DNA from: Bacteroidales bacterium
GTDB taxonomy: Bacteria > Bacteroidota > Bacteroidia > Bacteroidales > Lentimicrobiaceae
Direction: 5' to 3'
Assembly (NCBI GenBank): GCA_016788045.1
Contig: JAEUTG010000021.1
Coordinates: 16,534 to 80,533 of the forward strand
Length of the DNA stretch: 64,000 bases
The notes beneath the pieces are model-generated. The model saw only the letters and a program-made list of their open reading frames with translations. It did no database searches and was not told the DNA's origin. Of this stretch, positions 53,947 to 61,759 are shown one piece after another; positions within the stretch are counted from its first letter, which is position 1, and each line of letters opens with the position of its first letter. Both the position numbers and the translations under genes were made by a program.

Positions 53947-54867
53947 ATGTTAAAAATGATGAAGAATTACAGTTTTATCAGAGTAATCGGAGCATTTGCG
54001 CTTATTGTATCCATGTTAAGCTGCTACAATGGTTTTGCTCAGGAAGAAGAAGCTACAGAACCCGTAAAAGAGCGTCCTGCCAGACCGGCATTTGAAAGTG
54101 GCTTATTGTTTGATGCAGCCACCACCACCATTCAATCGGCCAAAACCCTTGAAATGATCATTCAGCATCGTTTCGGAACCATGGACAATGGTGCATCCGA
54201 TTTATTCGGGATCTGGGCGCCTTCAAACATCAGGCTCGGGATGAACTTCAGCATACTCAACAATCTGATGGTCGGGATCGGAACAACCAAATACAATAAA
54301 ATGCAGGACATTCAGATAAAGTACAACATCCTGCAGCAGACCCGGTCAAACAAAATCCCGGTTACCGTATCGGTTTATGAAGTAATTGGTATTGACGGCA
54401 GCGCTGATGACAAATTCGGAGTCAATTATAAGTTCACCAACCGGTTCAACTACCATACCCAGGTGATCATTTCGCGCAGGTTCAATGATATGTTCTCATT
54501 ACAGCTTGCCCCCGCTTTTACACATTACAATTCAATAGACTCCACCCTGGATCACGACCGCATCTCCATCTCTTTTGCCGGCCGTATCAAGTTTTCACCG
54601 CAGAGCTCTGTAATAATCGGTGGCGATTTCCCGCTGCAGATTCAGGGTATTTCTGAGCATACCAAGGAATACAATGACAATGCTACCATGATGAAACCCA
54701 ATATCTGCATCGGCTATGAGGTTTCTACCAGCACCCATGCATTTCACCTTTACCTGGCATCCGCACAGGGAATTCTGCCGCAGGAAAACATTATGTTCAA
54801 CAGGAACGATTTCTTTGATAAAGGTATCCTCATCGGGCTTAACATAACCCGCCTGTGGAGTTTCTGA
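53947..54867 (+). CDS. DUF5777-like outer-membrane beta-barrel protein
   Basis: This 306-residue protein has an N-terminal signal peptide (ATG at 53947 or 53959; hydrophobic IRVIGAFALIVSMLSCYNGFAQ). The mature part opens with an acidic-proline linker (EEEATEPVKERPARPAFESG), then FDAATTTIQSAKTLEMIIQHRFGTMDNGASDLFGIWAPSNIRLGMNFSILNNLMVGIGTTKYNK. Alternating amphipathic strands follow to the terminal aromatic residue (W/F), as in outer membrane barrels. The family is DUF5777, often beside cytochrome genes. It lies 40 bp before a cytochrome c gene, so a role as pore or scaffold for surface cytochromes is plausible but unproven. Confidence 0.72.
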   Translation: MLKMMKNYSFIRVIGAFALIVSMLSCYNGFAQEEEATEPVKERPARPAFESGLLFDAATTTIQSAKTLEMIIQHRFGTMDNGASDLFGIWAPSNIRLGMNFSILNNLMVGIGTTKYNKMQDIQIKYNILQQTRSNKIPVTVSVYEVIGIDGSADDKFGVNYKFTNRFNYHTQVIISRRFNDMFSLQLAPAFTHYNSIDSTLDHDRISISFAGRIKFSPQSSVIIGGDFPLQIQGISEHTKEYNDNATMMKPNICIGYEVSTSTHAFHLYLASAQGILPQENIMFNRNDFFDKGILIGLNITRLWSF

Positions 54868-54907
54868 TCTGCTTATTCATATACAAACTTCAAATAAAAC
54901 CAAAACA

Positions 54908-55324
54908 ATGAAAAACTCAGTGAAACTTGTAGCAATTTTCGGAATTGCTGTGCTTTACATGACGATCAACATCGCCATGATTCAGAAACCCGGCGGGCCA
55001 TGGGATATTCCCGCGAAGTACAAAACCATGAAAAGCACCATCAAAGCCGGTGATGCTTCGATCAACACAACCGGCAAAGAGCTTTACAACAAACACTGCA
55101 AATCATGCCACGGAGCCAAAGGCCTGGGTGACGGACCAAAAGCAGCCAACCTCAAAACCAGCACCGGAGATTTCTCAGCCAAGAAATTCCAGGATCAGAG
55201 CGACGGTGAAATCTATTATCAGTCATTCATCGGCAGGGATGAAATGCCCAACTTTGAGAAGAAAATCACCGACGAAGCTGACCGTTGGGCAGTAATTTAC
55301 TTCATGCGCACAATGAAAAAATAA
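54908..55324 (+). CDS. Monoheme cytochrome c, copy A
   Basis: This 138-residue protein has an N-terminal membrane/signal helix (LVAIFGIAVLYMTINIAMI). One heme-attachment site, CKSCH, lies in GKELYNKHCKSCHGAKGLGDGPK. The axial Met is probably in GRDEMPNFEKK, as in cytochrome c class I. It is closely related to the 58754-59167 protein, sharing identical runs such as TGKELYNKHCKSCHG and DEMPNFEKKITDE. It probably shuttles electrons in the periplasm. It is followed by an intrinsic terminator. Confidence 0.9.
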   Translation: MKNSVKLVAIFGIAVLYMTINIAMIQKPGGPWDIPAKYKTMKSTIKAGDASINTTGKELYNKHCKSCHGAKGLGDGPKAANLKTSTGDFSAKKFQDQSDGEIYYQSFIGRDEMPNFEKKITDEADRWAVIYFMRTMKK

Positions 55325-55338
55325 CAAAATATAACCTC

Positions 55339-55371
55339 AGGACATTCCCCCGCCGGGGGAATGTCCTTTTT
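55339..55371 (+). terminator. Terminator after cytochrome c copy A
   Basis: A perfect 12 bp stem (55340-55351 with 55355-55366) with a 3-base loop is followed by TTTTT (55367-55371). Some readthrough into the next cytochrome genes is possible. Confidence 0.85.
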
Positions 55372-55400
55372 GTAAATCACTGCCTTAAGATTTATTTCAA

Positions 55401-56393
55401 ATGACCAATAAAACAGTTAAAAGGCACCGCAAACCTCTGGCCGCTTTCTTCGTTCCTGTCATTTTGTTGCTGACGATCTTTTCGGCATCTGTCGCATCAG
55501 ACAAAAAAGCGAAAAGCCTCGATGACGAAAGCAAGCAATGCCTGAAATGCCATTCACAGGTCAGATATACCCTGGTTGACACCACCTCGGGGGATTCTGT
55601 GAAGGTTAAAATGTACAATGAATTGAAGATTGACCCGGTTAGCTACCTCAACGGAACCCATGGAGGCTTCAAATGTACCGATTGTCATTCAAGTGATTAT
55701 GTAAATTTCCCACATCCGGCGAGTGTAAAATTTGAATCCAAATACACCTGCCTCGACTGTCATGGTGGTGATGAACAGTATGCCTCCTTCCATTTTGAAA
55801 CCATCGATGAAGAGTATGCAAGAAGCGTTCATGCCGACAGCCTTGGTGATGAATTCACCTGCTGGAGCTGCCACAATCCACATTCCTACAGACTGACAGA
55901 TAAAGACAATTCAATTACAAATCTGGTTGCATACAACAACAGTATGTGCCTTAAATGCCATGGGAATTCTTTAATCAGCAGCACCCTTACTGACAAGGAT
56001 ATCACGAATCTGGTCAATAAACACGACTGGTTGCCAAATCAGGCACTACATTTCCAGAAGGTCCGGTGTATTGATTGCCATGCAGCCCAGAATGACAGTC
56101 TGATGGTAGCCCACCTGATCAGACCATCGTCAGAAGCAGTAAAGAAATGTGTAGAATGCCATTCAACAAACTCCATTCTGATGTCATCGCTATATAAACA
56201 TGCTGCAAGGGAGAAAAGAAATGAACTGGGATTCTACAACGGAGTAATTACCAACGAGGCTTATATAATCGGCGCCAATCGTAATTATTACCTGAATGTT
56301 GCAAGTATTGCCCTTTTCGCGTTAACCCTGCTGGGAATCGGAATTCACACACTATTACGGATATTAAAAAATCGCAGCAATGCAGACAAATAA
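55401..56393 (+). CDS. Membrane-anchored heptaheme cytochrome c
   Basis: This 330-residue protein has an N-terminal signal-like helix (~14-32) and a C-terminal membrane helix (~298-320, IALFALTLLGIGIHTLL). Seven CXXCH sites are visible: CLKCH, CTDCH, CLDCH, CWSCH, CLKCH, CIDCH and CVECH. The gene overlaps the next by 14 bp. That neighbour encodes a cytochrome b. The pair has the layout of a quinol-oxidising module in which the b subunit passes electrons to a multiheme subunit on the outer side. The electron acceptor is not identified. Confidence 0.85.
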   Translation: MTNKTVKRHRKPLAAFFVPVILLLTIFSASVASDKKAKSLDDESKQCLKCHSQVRYTLVDTTSGDSVKVKMYNELKIDPVSYLNGTHGGFKCTDCHSSDYVNFPHPASVKFESKYTCLDCHGGDEQYASFHFETIDEEYARSVHADSLGDEFTCWSCHNPHSYRLTDKDNSITNLVAYNNSMCLKCHGNSLISSTLTDKDITNLVNKHDWLPNQALHFQKVRCIDCHAAQNDSLMVAHLIRPSSEAVKKCVECHSTNSILMSSLYKHAAREKRNELGFYNGVITNEAYIIGANRNYYLNVASIALFALTLLGIGIHTLLRILKNRSNADK

Positions 56394-57000
56394 ACTCTAC
56401 CTCTACCCGGTATGGGTCAGGCTGTGGCATGTTATGAATGCGCTGATGTGCCTCATCCTCATCATTTCAGGAGTCAGCATGCAATACTCCAACCCAGAGT
56501 ACCCTTTCATTCGTTTTGATCTGGCAGTCAGTATGCACAACATCAGTGGCATCATTCTGTCGGCCTCATACCTGATGTTCTTTATCGGAAACCGGTTTAC
56601 TGCCAACGGAAAGCATTACCGGATAAGGATTCAGGGACTGATTGCTTCGTTAATCAAACAGGCAAGGTATTATGCATTCGGCATTTTCAAAGGAGAACAG
56701 CCACCTTACCCGGTTTCAACCGAAATGAAATTCAACCCGCTGCAACGGTTCACCTATGGACTCACCATGTACCTTTTTGTACCCCTGGTGCTGATTACCG
56801 GTTGGGCCCTGCTTTTTCCTGAAACCATTGTTACCAACTTTTTCGGATTCGGGGGCATTCAGGCTACCAGTCTGCTGCATGTGACTGCCGGATTCCTGAT
56901 TTCACTTTTTCTCATTATTCATGTGTATTTCTGCACCATCGGTCACTCTCCGTCGAGCAATTTCAAGAGTATGATCGACGGTTACCATGAGGCACATTAA
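56380..57000 (+). CDS. Cytochrome b561/Ni-hydrogenase-type membrane cytochrome b
   Basis: This 206-residue integral membrane protein has four membrane helices (about 11-33, 51-70, 128-147, 163-184) and several candidate heme-ligating histidines within or near helices (WVRLWHVMNA, AVSMHNISG, LLHVTAG, LIIHVYFC). It resembles the cytochrome b subunits of respiratory dehydrogenases such as thiosulfate reductase. It likely oxidises menaquinol. Coupling by a 14 bp overlap to the upstream heptaheme cytochrome suggests that they form one complex. Confidence 0.85.
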   Translation: MQTNKLYLYPVWVRLWHVMNALMCLILIISGVSMQYSNPEYPFIRFDLAVSMHNISGIILSASYLMFFIGNRFTANGKHYRIRIQGLIASLIKQARYYAFGIFKGEQPPYPVSTEMKFNPLQRFTYGLTMYLFVPLVLITGWALLFPETIVTNFFGFGGIQATSLLHVTAGFLISLFLIIHVYFCTIGHSPSSNFKSMIDGYHEAH

Positions 57001-57059
57001 CAATCAAAGAACAATCACGCTTACCCAATTCACATAAACACAAACAAAAACAATTTAAC

Positions 57060-58406
57060 ATGAACCGAAAATCTCTATTTCTAACCCTGTTGACTGCAGG
57101 AATGCTCATCGCGGGCAACCTCTTCATCACAGGTTGTGTGAAAGAAGGCCCGGCCGGTAAAGACGGTCTGAATGGTGCTGACGGAGCCGATGGTGCGGAT
57201 GGCCTTGATGGAACCGCAACCTGTATGACCTGCCACAGCCCCGACGGAATCGAGCTGGCTGCTACCCAGTACGAATTATCCAAGCACATGTACGGTGAGG
57301 CAGCCTTTGAGGAAGCCGGAAGTACCACCTGTGGCCCCTGCCACCTTTCTGAAGCATTCAAGTATGTATGCCTCAACAACACCCCATCCACCTTTACCCT
57401 GAATTCAAGCACCAACAAGTATGTGAATGACTATTTCGTGGCACCGACTGCCGCGTATGGTGAAATCACCTGCGGAACCTGTCACAGCAGCATCCACACA
57501 ACCTACGGCGAAGGCGATCTTGCCCTCACAACCGTTGCGCCTGTTGATATGACCATGTGGGCCGGTGCAAAAACCATCAATCTGACAGCCGATGGCGGAC
57601 GCAGCAACCTTTGCGTAAAATGCCACCAGCCACGTCCGTTTACCGCCTCAGCCGCTGATGGCAATGTGCTGGATTACGTAGGACTGGCAACCAACCCAAC
57701 AGCTACTTTCTACAATCCTGACGGTACCGGTAACAAACTCAGGCCCGGATACAGAACCCATACTCACTATGGCACAGCCGGAGCAGTATTTGCCGGTATT
57801 GGCGGCGTTGAATTCGGTGGACTGGCTTACGAAAACTCAGCCCATACCGCCCTGGCTTCCTGTCAGGATTGCCATATGGCAACCATGCAGGGCAAAGCTG
57901 GAGGACATACCTTCTTCGCAAAAGGCAACTTCAACGGTTGCAATTCCGACGGCTGTCATACCGAAGCAAGTGCAACTTCTGACGGACTGTGGGTGAATCC
58001 AAGAGCAGAAATCAAATCACTGCTGGATGATCTTGCCGCAGCTCTCACCATCAATGGCGTTGAAATACTGAACAGAAACCCGGATGCAGAACACAACCTC
58101 TGGGCTGCCAATACCACCAACAAATACGATGGTTACCTGAACATTTACGACCCCATCAACAATCCCGACGGACCTACCAACAATCCTACGGTATTCCAGA
58201 ACCCAAGTCCTTCAAACTCCTGGTCACAGGCCCAGAAAGACTACAACCTTACCCTTCCGAAAGTTACCCTCACCAATGCACAGATGGGAGCCATCATCAA
58301 CTTCCAGCTCTGCCTGAGGGACTACAGCCTCGGTATTCACAATTATAAATATACCAAAGCCCTGCTTACCAATTCAATCAATGTACTTGGTTCGAAGGGA
58401 GTTTAA
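57060..58406 (+). CDS. Hexaheme lipoprotein cytochrome c with a collagen-like stalk
   Basis: This 448-residue protein has a signal peptide ending in a lipobox (GNLFITGC). Directly after the lipid Cys there is a run of Gly-x-y triplets, GPAGKDGLNGADGADGADG, a collagen-like spacer. Five CXXCH sites follow (CMTCH, CGPCH, CGTCH, CVKCH, CQDCH) and one CX4CH (CNSDGCH). The C terminus, INFQLCLRDYSLGIHNYKYTKALLTNSI, matches the end of multiheme cytochromes such as those related to NrfA. It is probably exposed at the outer surface. Its terminator follows. It may be the terminal reductase of this cluster, but the substrate is not known. Confidence 0.88.
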   Translation: MNRKSLFLTLLTAGMLIAGNLFITGCVKEGPAGKDGLNGADGADGADGLDGTATCMTCHSPDGIELAATQYELSKHMYGEAAFEEAGSTTCGPCHLSEAFKYVCLNNTPSTFTLNSSTNKYVNDYFVAPTAAYGEITCGTCHSSIHTTYGEGDLALTTVAPVDMTMWAGAKTINLTADGGRSNLCVKCHQPRPFTASAADGNVLDYVGLATNPTATFYNPDGTGNKLRPGYRTHTHYGTAGAVFAGIGGVEFGGLAYENSAHTALASCQDCHMATMQGKAGGHTFFAKGNFNGCNSDGCHTEASATSDGLWVNPRAEIKSLLDDLAAALTINGVEILNRNPDAEHNLWAANTTNKYDGYLNIYDPINNPDGPTNNPTVFQNPSPSNSWSQAQKDYNLTLPKVTLTNAQMGAIINFQLCLRDYSLGIHNYKYTKALLTNSINVLGSKGV

Positions 58407-58425
58407 TACACTGAGAATCTTTGAA

Positions 58426-58460
58426 AGAGCCGCTGCAGACGTGCAGCGGCTCTTTTTTTT
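58426..58460 (+). terminator. Terminator after the hexaheme lipoprotein
   Basis: A 12 bp stem (58426-58437 with 58442-58453) with a 4-base loop is followed by a T run to 58460. It closes the transcription unit that starts at 55401. Confidence 0.85.
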
Positions 58461-58636
58461 ATTGCCTTGCTAACCATCAGCCTGTTCAATTTACTGACAA
58501 TCAAAGGTCACAACTTACAGGAATTGATTCAACCCCTTGATTTGAGTGATCTGAATCAGCAGAGTGTAAACACAAAATCAATGAGAACAAACAGGCAAAT
58601 CACCATAGTTTGATTTATCTATCATATATATATAAT

Positions 58637-58644
58637 TACCTTTG
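58637..58644 (+). promoter_or_regulatory. Bacteroidota -7 element of cytochrome c copy B
   Basis: TACCTTTG matches TAnnTTTG exactly. The transcript would have a ~100 nt leader to the ATG at 58754. The AT-rich preceding stretch (TATATATATAAT) adds support. Confidence 0.6.
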
Positions 58645-58753
58645 AGTAGTGATTTTTGCAGAAGACCTCTGTAAAACAACATTCAAAGAACATCAGAAAA
58701 ACATTGCACCTGATTTTACTAAAGTATTCATTCACCAATCCAAATCTGTTATC

Positions 58754-59167
58754 ATGAAAAATGCATCATTTCTTCTTGCCACACTGGTTACTTGTCTGCT
58801 AATGGCTTACAGCCCTGTTTTATCGGCGCAGAAGGCCGGTGCCCCCTGGACCATTCCGGCAAAATACAAAGCCATGAAGAACACGGTTAAACCCACCGAT
58901 GCTTCAGTGATGACCACCGGGAAAGAACTGTACAACAAGCATTGCAAATCCTGCCATGGTTCAAAAGGGCTTGGTGACGGACCTAAATCTGCCACCCTGG
59001 AGACTCTGGTACCCCCGTTCAATTCAAAAACGTTTACAGCACAGGCCGATGGAGAAATCTATTATCAGACATTTATCGGTCGCGATGAGATGCCGAATTT
59101 CGAGAAGAAAATCACCGATGAAGGTGACCGTTGGGCGCTGGTGAATTTCATCAGAACCCTCAAATAG
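58754..59167 (+). CDS. Monoheme cytochrome c, copy B
   Basis: This 137-residue protein has a signal peptide (LLATLVTCLLMAYSPVLSAQ). It has a single CKSCH site in NKHCKSCHGSKGLGDGPK and GRDEMPNFEKKITDEGDRW, closely similar to copy A. The signal peptide differs in that it appears cleavable, whereas copy A looks membrane-anchored. The two could therefore be a soluble and an anchored version of one electron shuttle. I chose the start at 58754. A GTG at 58649 is in frame but adds a non-conserved leader. A terminator follows. Confidence 0.9.
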   Translation: MKNASFLLATLVTCLLMAYSPVLSAQKAGAPWTIPAKYKAMKNTVKPTDASVMTTGKELYNKHCKSCHGSKGLGDGPKSATLETLVPPFNSKTFTAQADGEIYYQTFIGRDEMPNFEKKITDEGDRWALVNFIRTLK

Positions 59168-59193
59168 AAATTACCCGATCCACAATCAATCGC

Positions 59194-59227
59194 ACAGGGC
59201 ATTCATTAAACCGGATGCCCTGTTTTT
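59194..59227 (+). terminator. Terminator after cytochrome c copy B
   Basis: CAGGGCAT (59195-59202) pairs with ATGCCCTG (59215-59222), followed by TTTTT. It separates copy B from the NapC/NirT-like gene. Confidence 0.8.
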
Positions 59228-59265
59228 AAAACTGTTTATCCCATCGCTAACCATCCGCTGCTGCT

Positions 59266-60765
59266 ATGAAACTACCCAAATCAATTTACAACTGGATCAG
59301 CATCTCAGGCTTTATTCTTGCCATCAACAGCCTGATCATCATTTTTGTGCTTTACCTGTTTTCGTTGTTTTCAAATGAAAGCAATGCCTATATGGGACTG
59401 TTCATCTACATCATTGTCCCGGCTTTTATGGTTCTGGGGCTGTTGCTGATTCCCCTGGGTATGCTGATTAACCGGAAAAAAAAGCAGGAGGTACAGAAAA
59501 ATACAGGAAAGTGGCCTGTTCTTGATCTGAACGACAGATTTCACCGGACAGCACTGATCAGAATCACTGTAATTACCGTTATTCTGCTGGTAATCTCTTC
59601 GATCGGGAGTTACAAAGCCTTTCATTATACCGAATCCGTTGAATTCTGCGGAACACTTTGCCATCAGGTGATGGAGCCTGAATTTGTTACCTATCAGCAT
59701 TCATCACATGCCAACGTAAAGTGCGTGGAGTGTCATGTAGGTGAAGGTGCCGACTGGTATGTAAAATCTAAATTATCAGGCTTGTACCAGGTGTATTCTG
59801 TTCTGTTCAAGAAGTATTCGCGACCGATTGAAACGCCGCTGCACAACCTGCGGCCCGCGAGTGAAACCTGTGAGAAATGCCACTGGCCGGAGAAATTCTA
59901 CTCCCAGAAACTGAGAAATCAGCGCTCGTTTCTGGCCGACTCAGCCAATACAGCCTGGGATATCTCACTGCTGATGAAAATAGGTCCAGAACACAGCGCC
60001 AAAGGCCTGACCGAAGGGATACACTGGCACATCAACAAAGATTATAAAATTGAATACAAAGCCAGTACCAGAAACAGGGAAAGCATTCCCTGGGTGAAAC
60101 TTACCAACCTGAAGACCGGTGAAACAAAAATCTTTACCGACGAAGAAAACATGGTTGATCAGCCGGGACTTGATACCCTTGAAACGCGATCTATGGATTG
60201 CATGGACTGCCATACCCGTCCGTCGCATGTCTATAAATCGGCACCCGACTTTGTTGACCAGGCCATCGTTTCTGGAAAAATTCCCGGCAACATTCCGTGG
60301 ATTAAAATGGCGGCCATGGAAGCCCTCAAGATTCCTTATGAAACGGCTGATCATGGCCGGCTGCAGATCTACCTGACTATGGTTGCCTATTACAAAGACA
60401 ACTATCCTGAAGTATACCTGAAAGACTTTTTCAGGATTCAGAATGCCATCAAGGTTGTGCAGCAGGAATACAGCAACAATGTATTTCCTTACATGAAAGC
60501 CGATGCTACCCAATACCTCAACCACATCGGGCATCTTGAATCGGAGGGTTGTTTCCGCTGCCATTCCGACCGCCACAAAACAAAAACCGGCGAGACCATT
60601 TCGAAAAACTGCGATATGTGTCATACCATTCTTGCCCAGGGTATTACAGGAAATGCCCAGGTAGTTCCCCTCTCCTCCACCATGGAATTTGTTCATCCGG
60701 TTTTCATTCGTGGAAAGGAAAAAACGGCACTCTGCTCAGATTGCCACAATGTATTGTACGAATAG
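59266..60765 (+). CDS. NapC/NirT-like heptaheme membrane cytochrome c with a CX3CH site
   Basis: This 499-residue protein has two membrane helices near the N terminus (~10-32, ~43-67), a third at ~90-112 and then a large heme-rich periplasmic domain. The first heme site is C-x3-C-H (SVEFCGTLCHQVMEPE), which is followed closely by CVECH. Further CXXCH sites are CEKCH, CMDCH, CFRCH, CDMCH and CSDCH, giving seven hemes if all bind. The NapC/NirT family oxidises menaquinol and passes electrons to periplasmic reductases. This member is longer than the typical tetraheme form (~200 residues) and the variant CX3CH site fits a known sub-group, as I recall. It is followed by a strong terminator. Confidence 0.87.
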   Translation: MKLPKSIYNWISISGFILAINSLIIIFVLYLFSLFSNESNAYMGLFIYIIVPAFMVLGLLLIPLGMLINRKKKQEVQKNTGKWPVLDLNDRFHRTALIRITVITVILLVISSIGSYKAFHYTESVEFCGTLCHQVMEPEFVTYQHSSHANVKCVECHVGEGADWYVKSKLSGLYQVYSVLFKKYSRPIETPLHNLRPASETCEKCHWPEKFYSQKLRNQRSFLADSANTAWDISLLMKIGPEHSAKGLTEGIHWHINKDYKIEYKASTRNRESIPWVKLTNLKTGETKIFTDEENMVDQPGLDTLETRSMDCMDCHTRPSHVYKSAPDFVDQAIVSGKIPGNIPWIKMAAMEALKIPYETADHGRLQIYLTMVAYYKDNYPEVYLKDFFRIQNAIKVVQQEYSNNVFPYMKADATQYLNHIGHLESEGCFRCHSDRHKTKTGETISKNCDMCHTILAQGITGNAQVVPLSSTMEFVHPVFIRGKEKTALCSDCHNVLYE

Positions 60766-60806
60766 CACGCTGCAAAGCTGCTGAAATAATTTCCTGTTGA
60801 GAAAAA

Positions 60807-60838
60807 CTGCCTGCGGCATAGCGCAGGCAGTTTTTTTT
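60807..60838 (+). terminator. Terminator closing the cytochrome cluster
   Basis: CTGCCTGCG (60807-60815) pairs with CGCAGGCAG (60822-60830), followed by eight Ts. It ends the transcript of the NapC/NirT-like gene. Confidence 0.9.
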
Positions 60839-60928
60839 AAACATCATCAAAGCTTTGCGGAACCAAACAAGGCAGTGCTGCATCCTATGAAGGATTTTCG
60901 TAATTTAGTTGTTCCAAAGTGTTGTAAG

Positions 60929-61612
60929 ATGAAGTTGCTGCTTCCTGTTTTCCTGTTTTTTAATCTCCTGACAATTAACGCCCAGCCTTTTAAGCTGCAG
61001 ATGTCACTCAATTCCGGACTGGCAATCCCACTGGCAGATTTCCGGAATACAGATCTGCAGGAAGGTAGTTTTACCCTGCCGGGATTTACAGGTGCGATCG
61101 CGTTAAAAACAAGGCTCTTCAAAAACATTACGGGAACGCTCGAAGGAGGGTTTCAGCTGAATCCTGTCGATGTTGGCCTGCTTGGTTACGAAAAAATGCA
61201 GGCTGATCCGTTTATCGAAGACCTGTACATCCGGAGTGAACCGTTTAAAACCATCCATCTGCTGGCTGGTGCCGGAACCGGCAAACAATTGGCAGATAAG
61301 CTGCGGATCGACGGGGAGATTCAGGCCGGTGTCATCTTTTCATCAACACCTTATCAATTGTACAAAGCTACTTATTACCTGCTGGGTGAGGATTATTTTG
61401 AAATTACCCGTTCGCGGGATATCAGCTTTGCATACGGGGCCAGTATTCAGCTTATTTACGAAATTACGCCCTGTTACCACATTGGGTTGAACAATCAGTT
61501 CCTTAGCTCCCGGGGGGCGTACGATTTCCGCACCGGGGCAGGCATAAGGACCGACAAAAGAAACATTACCCTGTGGAATAGTTCATTCTCTTTAATTGTC
61601 AATATATTGTAA
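60929..61612 (+). CDS. Outer-membrane beta-barrel protein, unknown function
   Basis: This 227-residue protein has a signal peptide (LLLPVFLFFNLLTINAQ). Beta-strand-rich sequence follows: FKLQMSLNSGLAIPLADFRN, FTGAIALKTRLFKNITGTLEGGFQLN, ISFAYGASIQLIYEITPCYHIGLNNQF and a C-terminal strand ending LWNSSFSLIVNIL. The alternating pattern and terminal strand fit a small outer membrane barrel, about 8-10 strands. I chose the start at 60929. The longest frame begins upstream inside the terminator region and adds a non-signal leader. It does not look like part of the cytochrome cluster. Confidence 0.7.
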   Translation: MKLLLPVFLFFNLLTINAQPFKLQMSLNSGLAIPLADFRNTDLQEGSFTLPGFTGAIALKTRLFKNITGTLEGGFQLNPVDVGLLGYEKMQADPFIEDLYIRSEPFKTIHLLAGAGTGKQLADKLRIDGEIQAGVIFSSTPYQLYKATYYLLGEDYFEITRSRDISFAYGASIQLIYEITPCYHIGLNNQFLSSRGAYDFRTGAGIRTDKRNITLWNSSFSLIVNIL

Positions 61613-61702
61613 ATCCTGCCTGCAAAGCGCAAATCATTGAACGGTGTGTTATCGCGTCGGTCTGTTTGTTATTAGCGGGTTGCTTGCTGACTTTAAAAGA
61701 TC

Positions 61703-61735
61703 AAATAAAAAAAGCCCCGGAGCTGACTCCAGGGC
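61703..61735 (-). terminator. Terminator of rho
   Basis: On the minus strand a 9 bp stem (61714-61722 with 61727-61735, one G-T) is followed by an A/T tail equivalent to TTTTTTTATTT. The plus-strand side lacks a T run. Confidence 0.7.
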
Positions 61736-61759
61736 ATTTCTGTTTAAACCGCCGATGAA

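Noticed and set aside
53550..60765. Nitrite ammonification (Nrf) or nitrate reductase operon
   Set aside because: A NapC/NirT-like protein is present, but no NrfA-type catalytic subunit with a CXXCK site and no molybdopterin reductase is seen.
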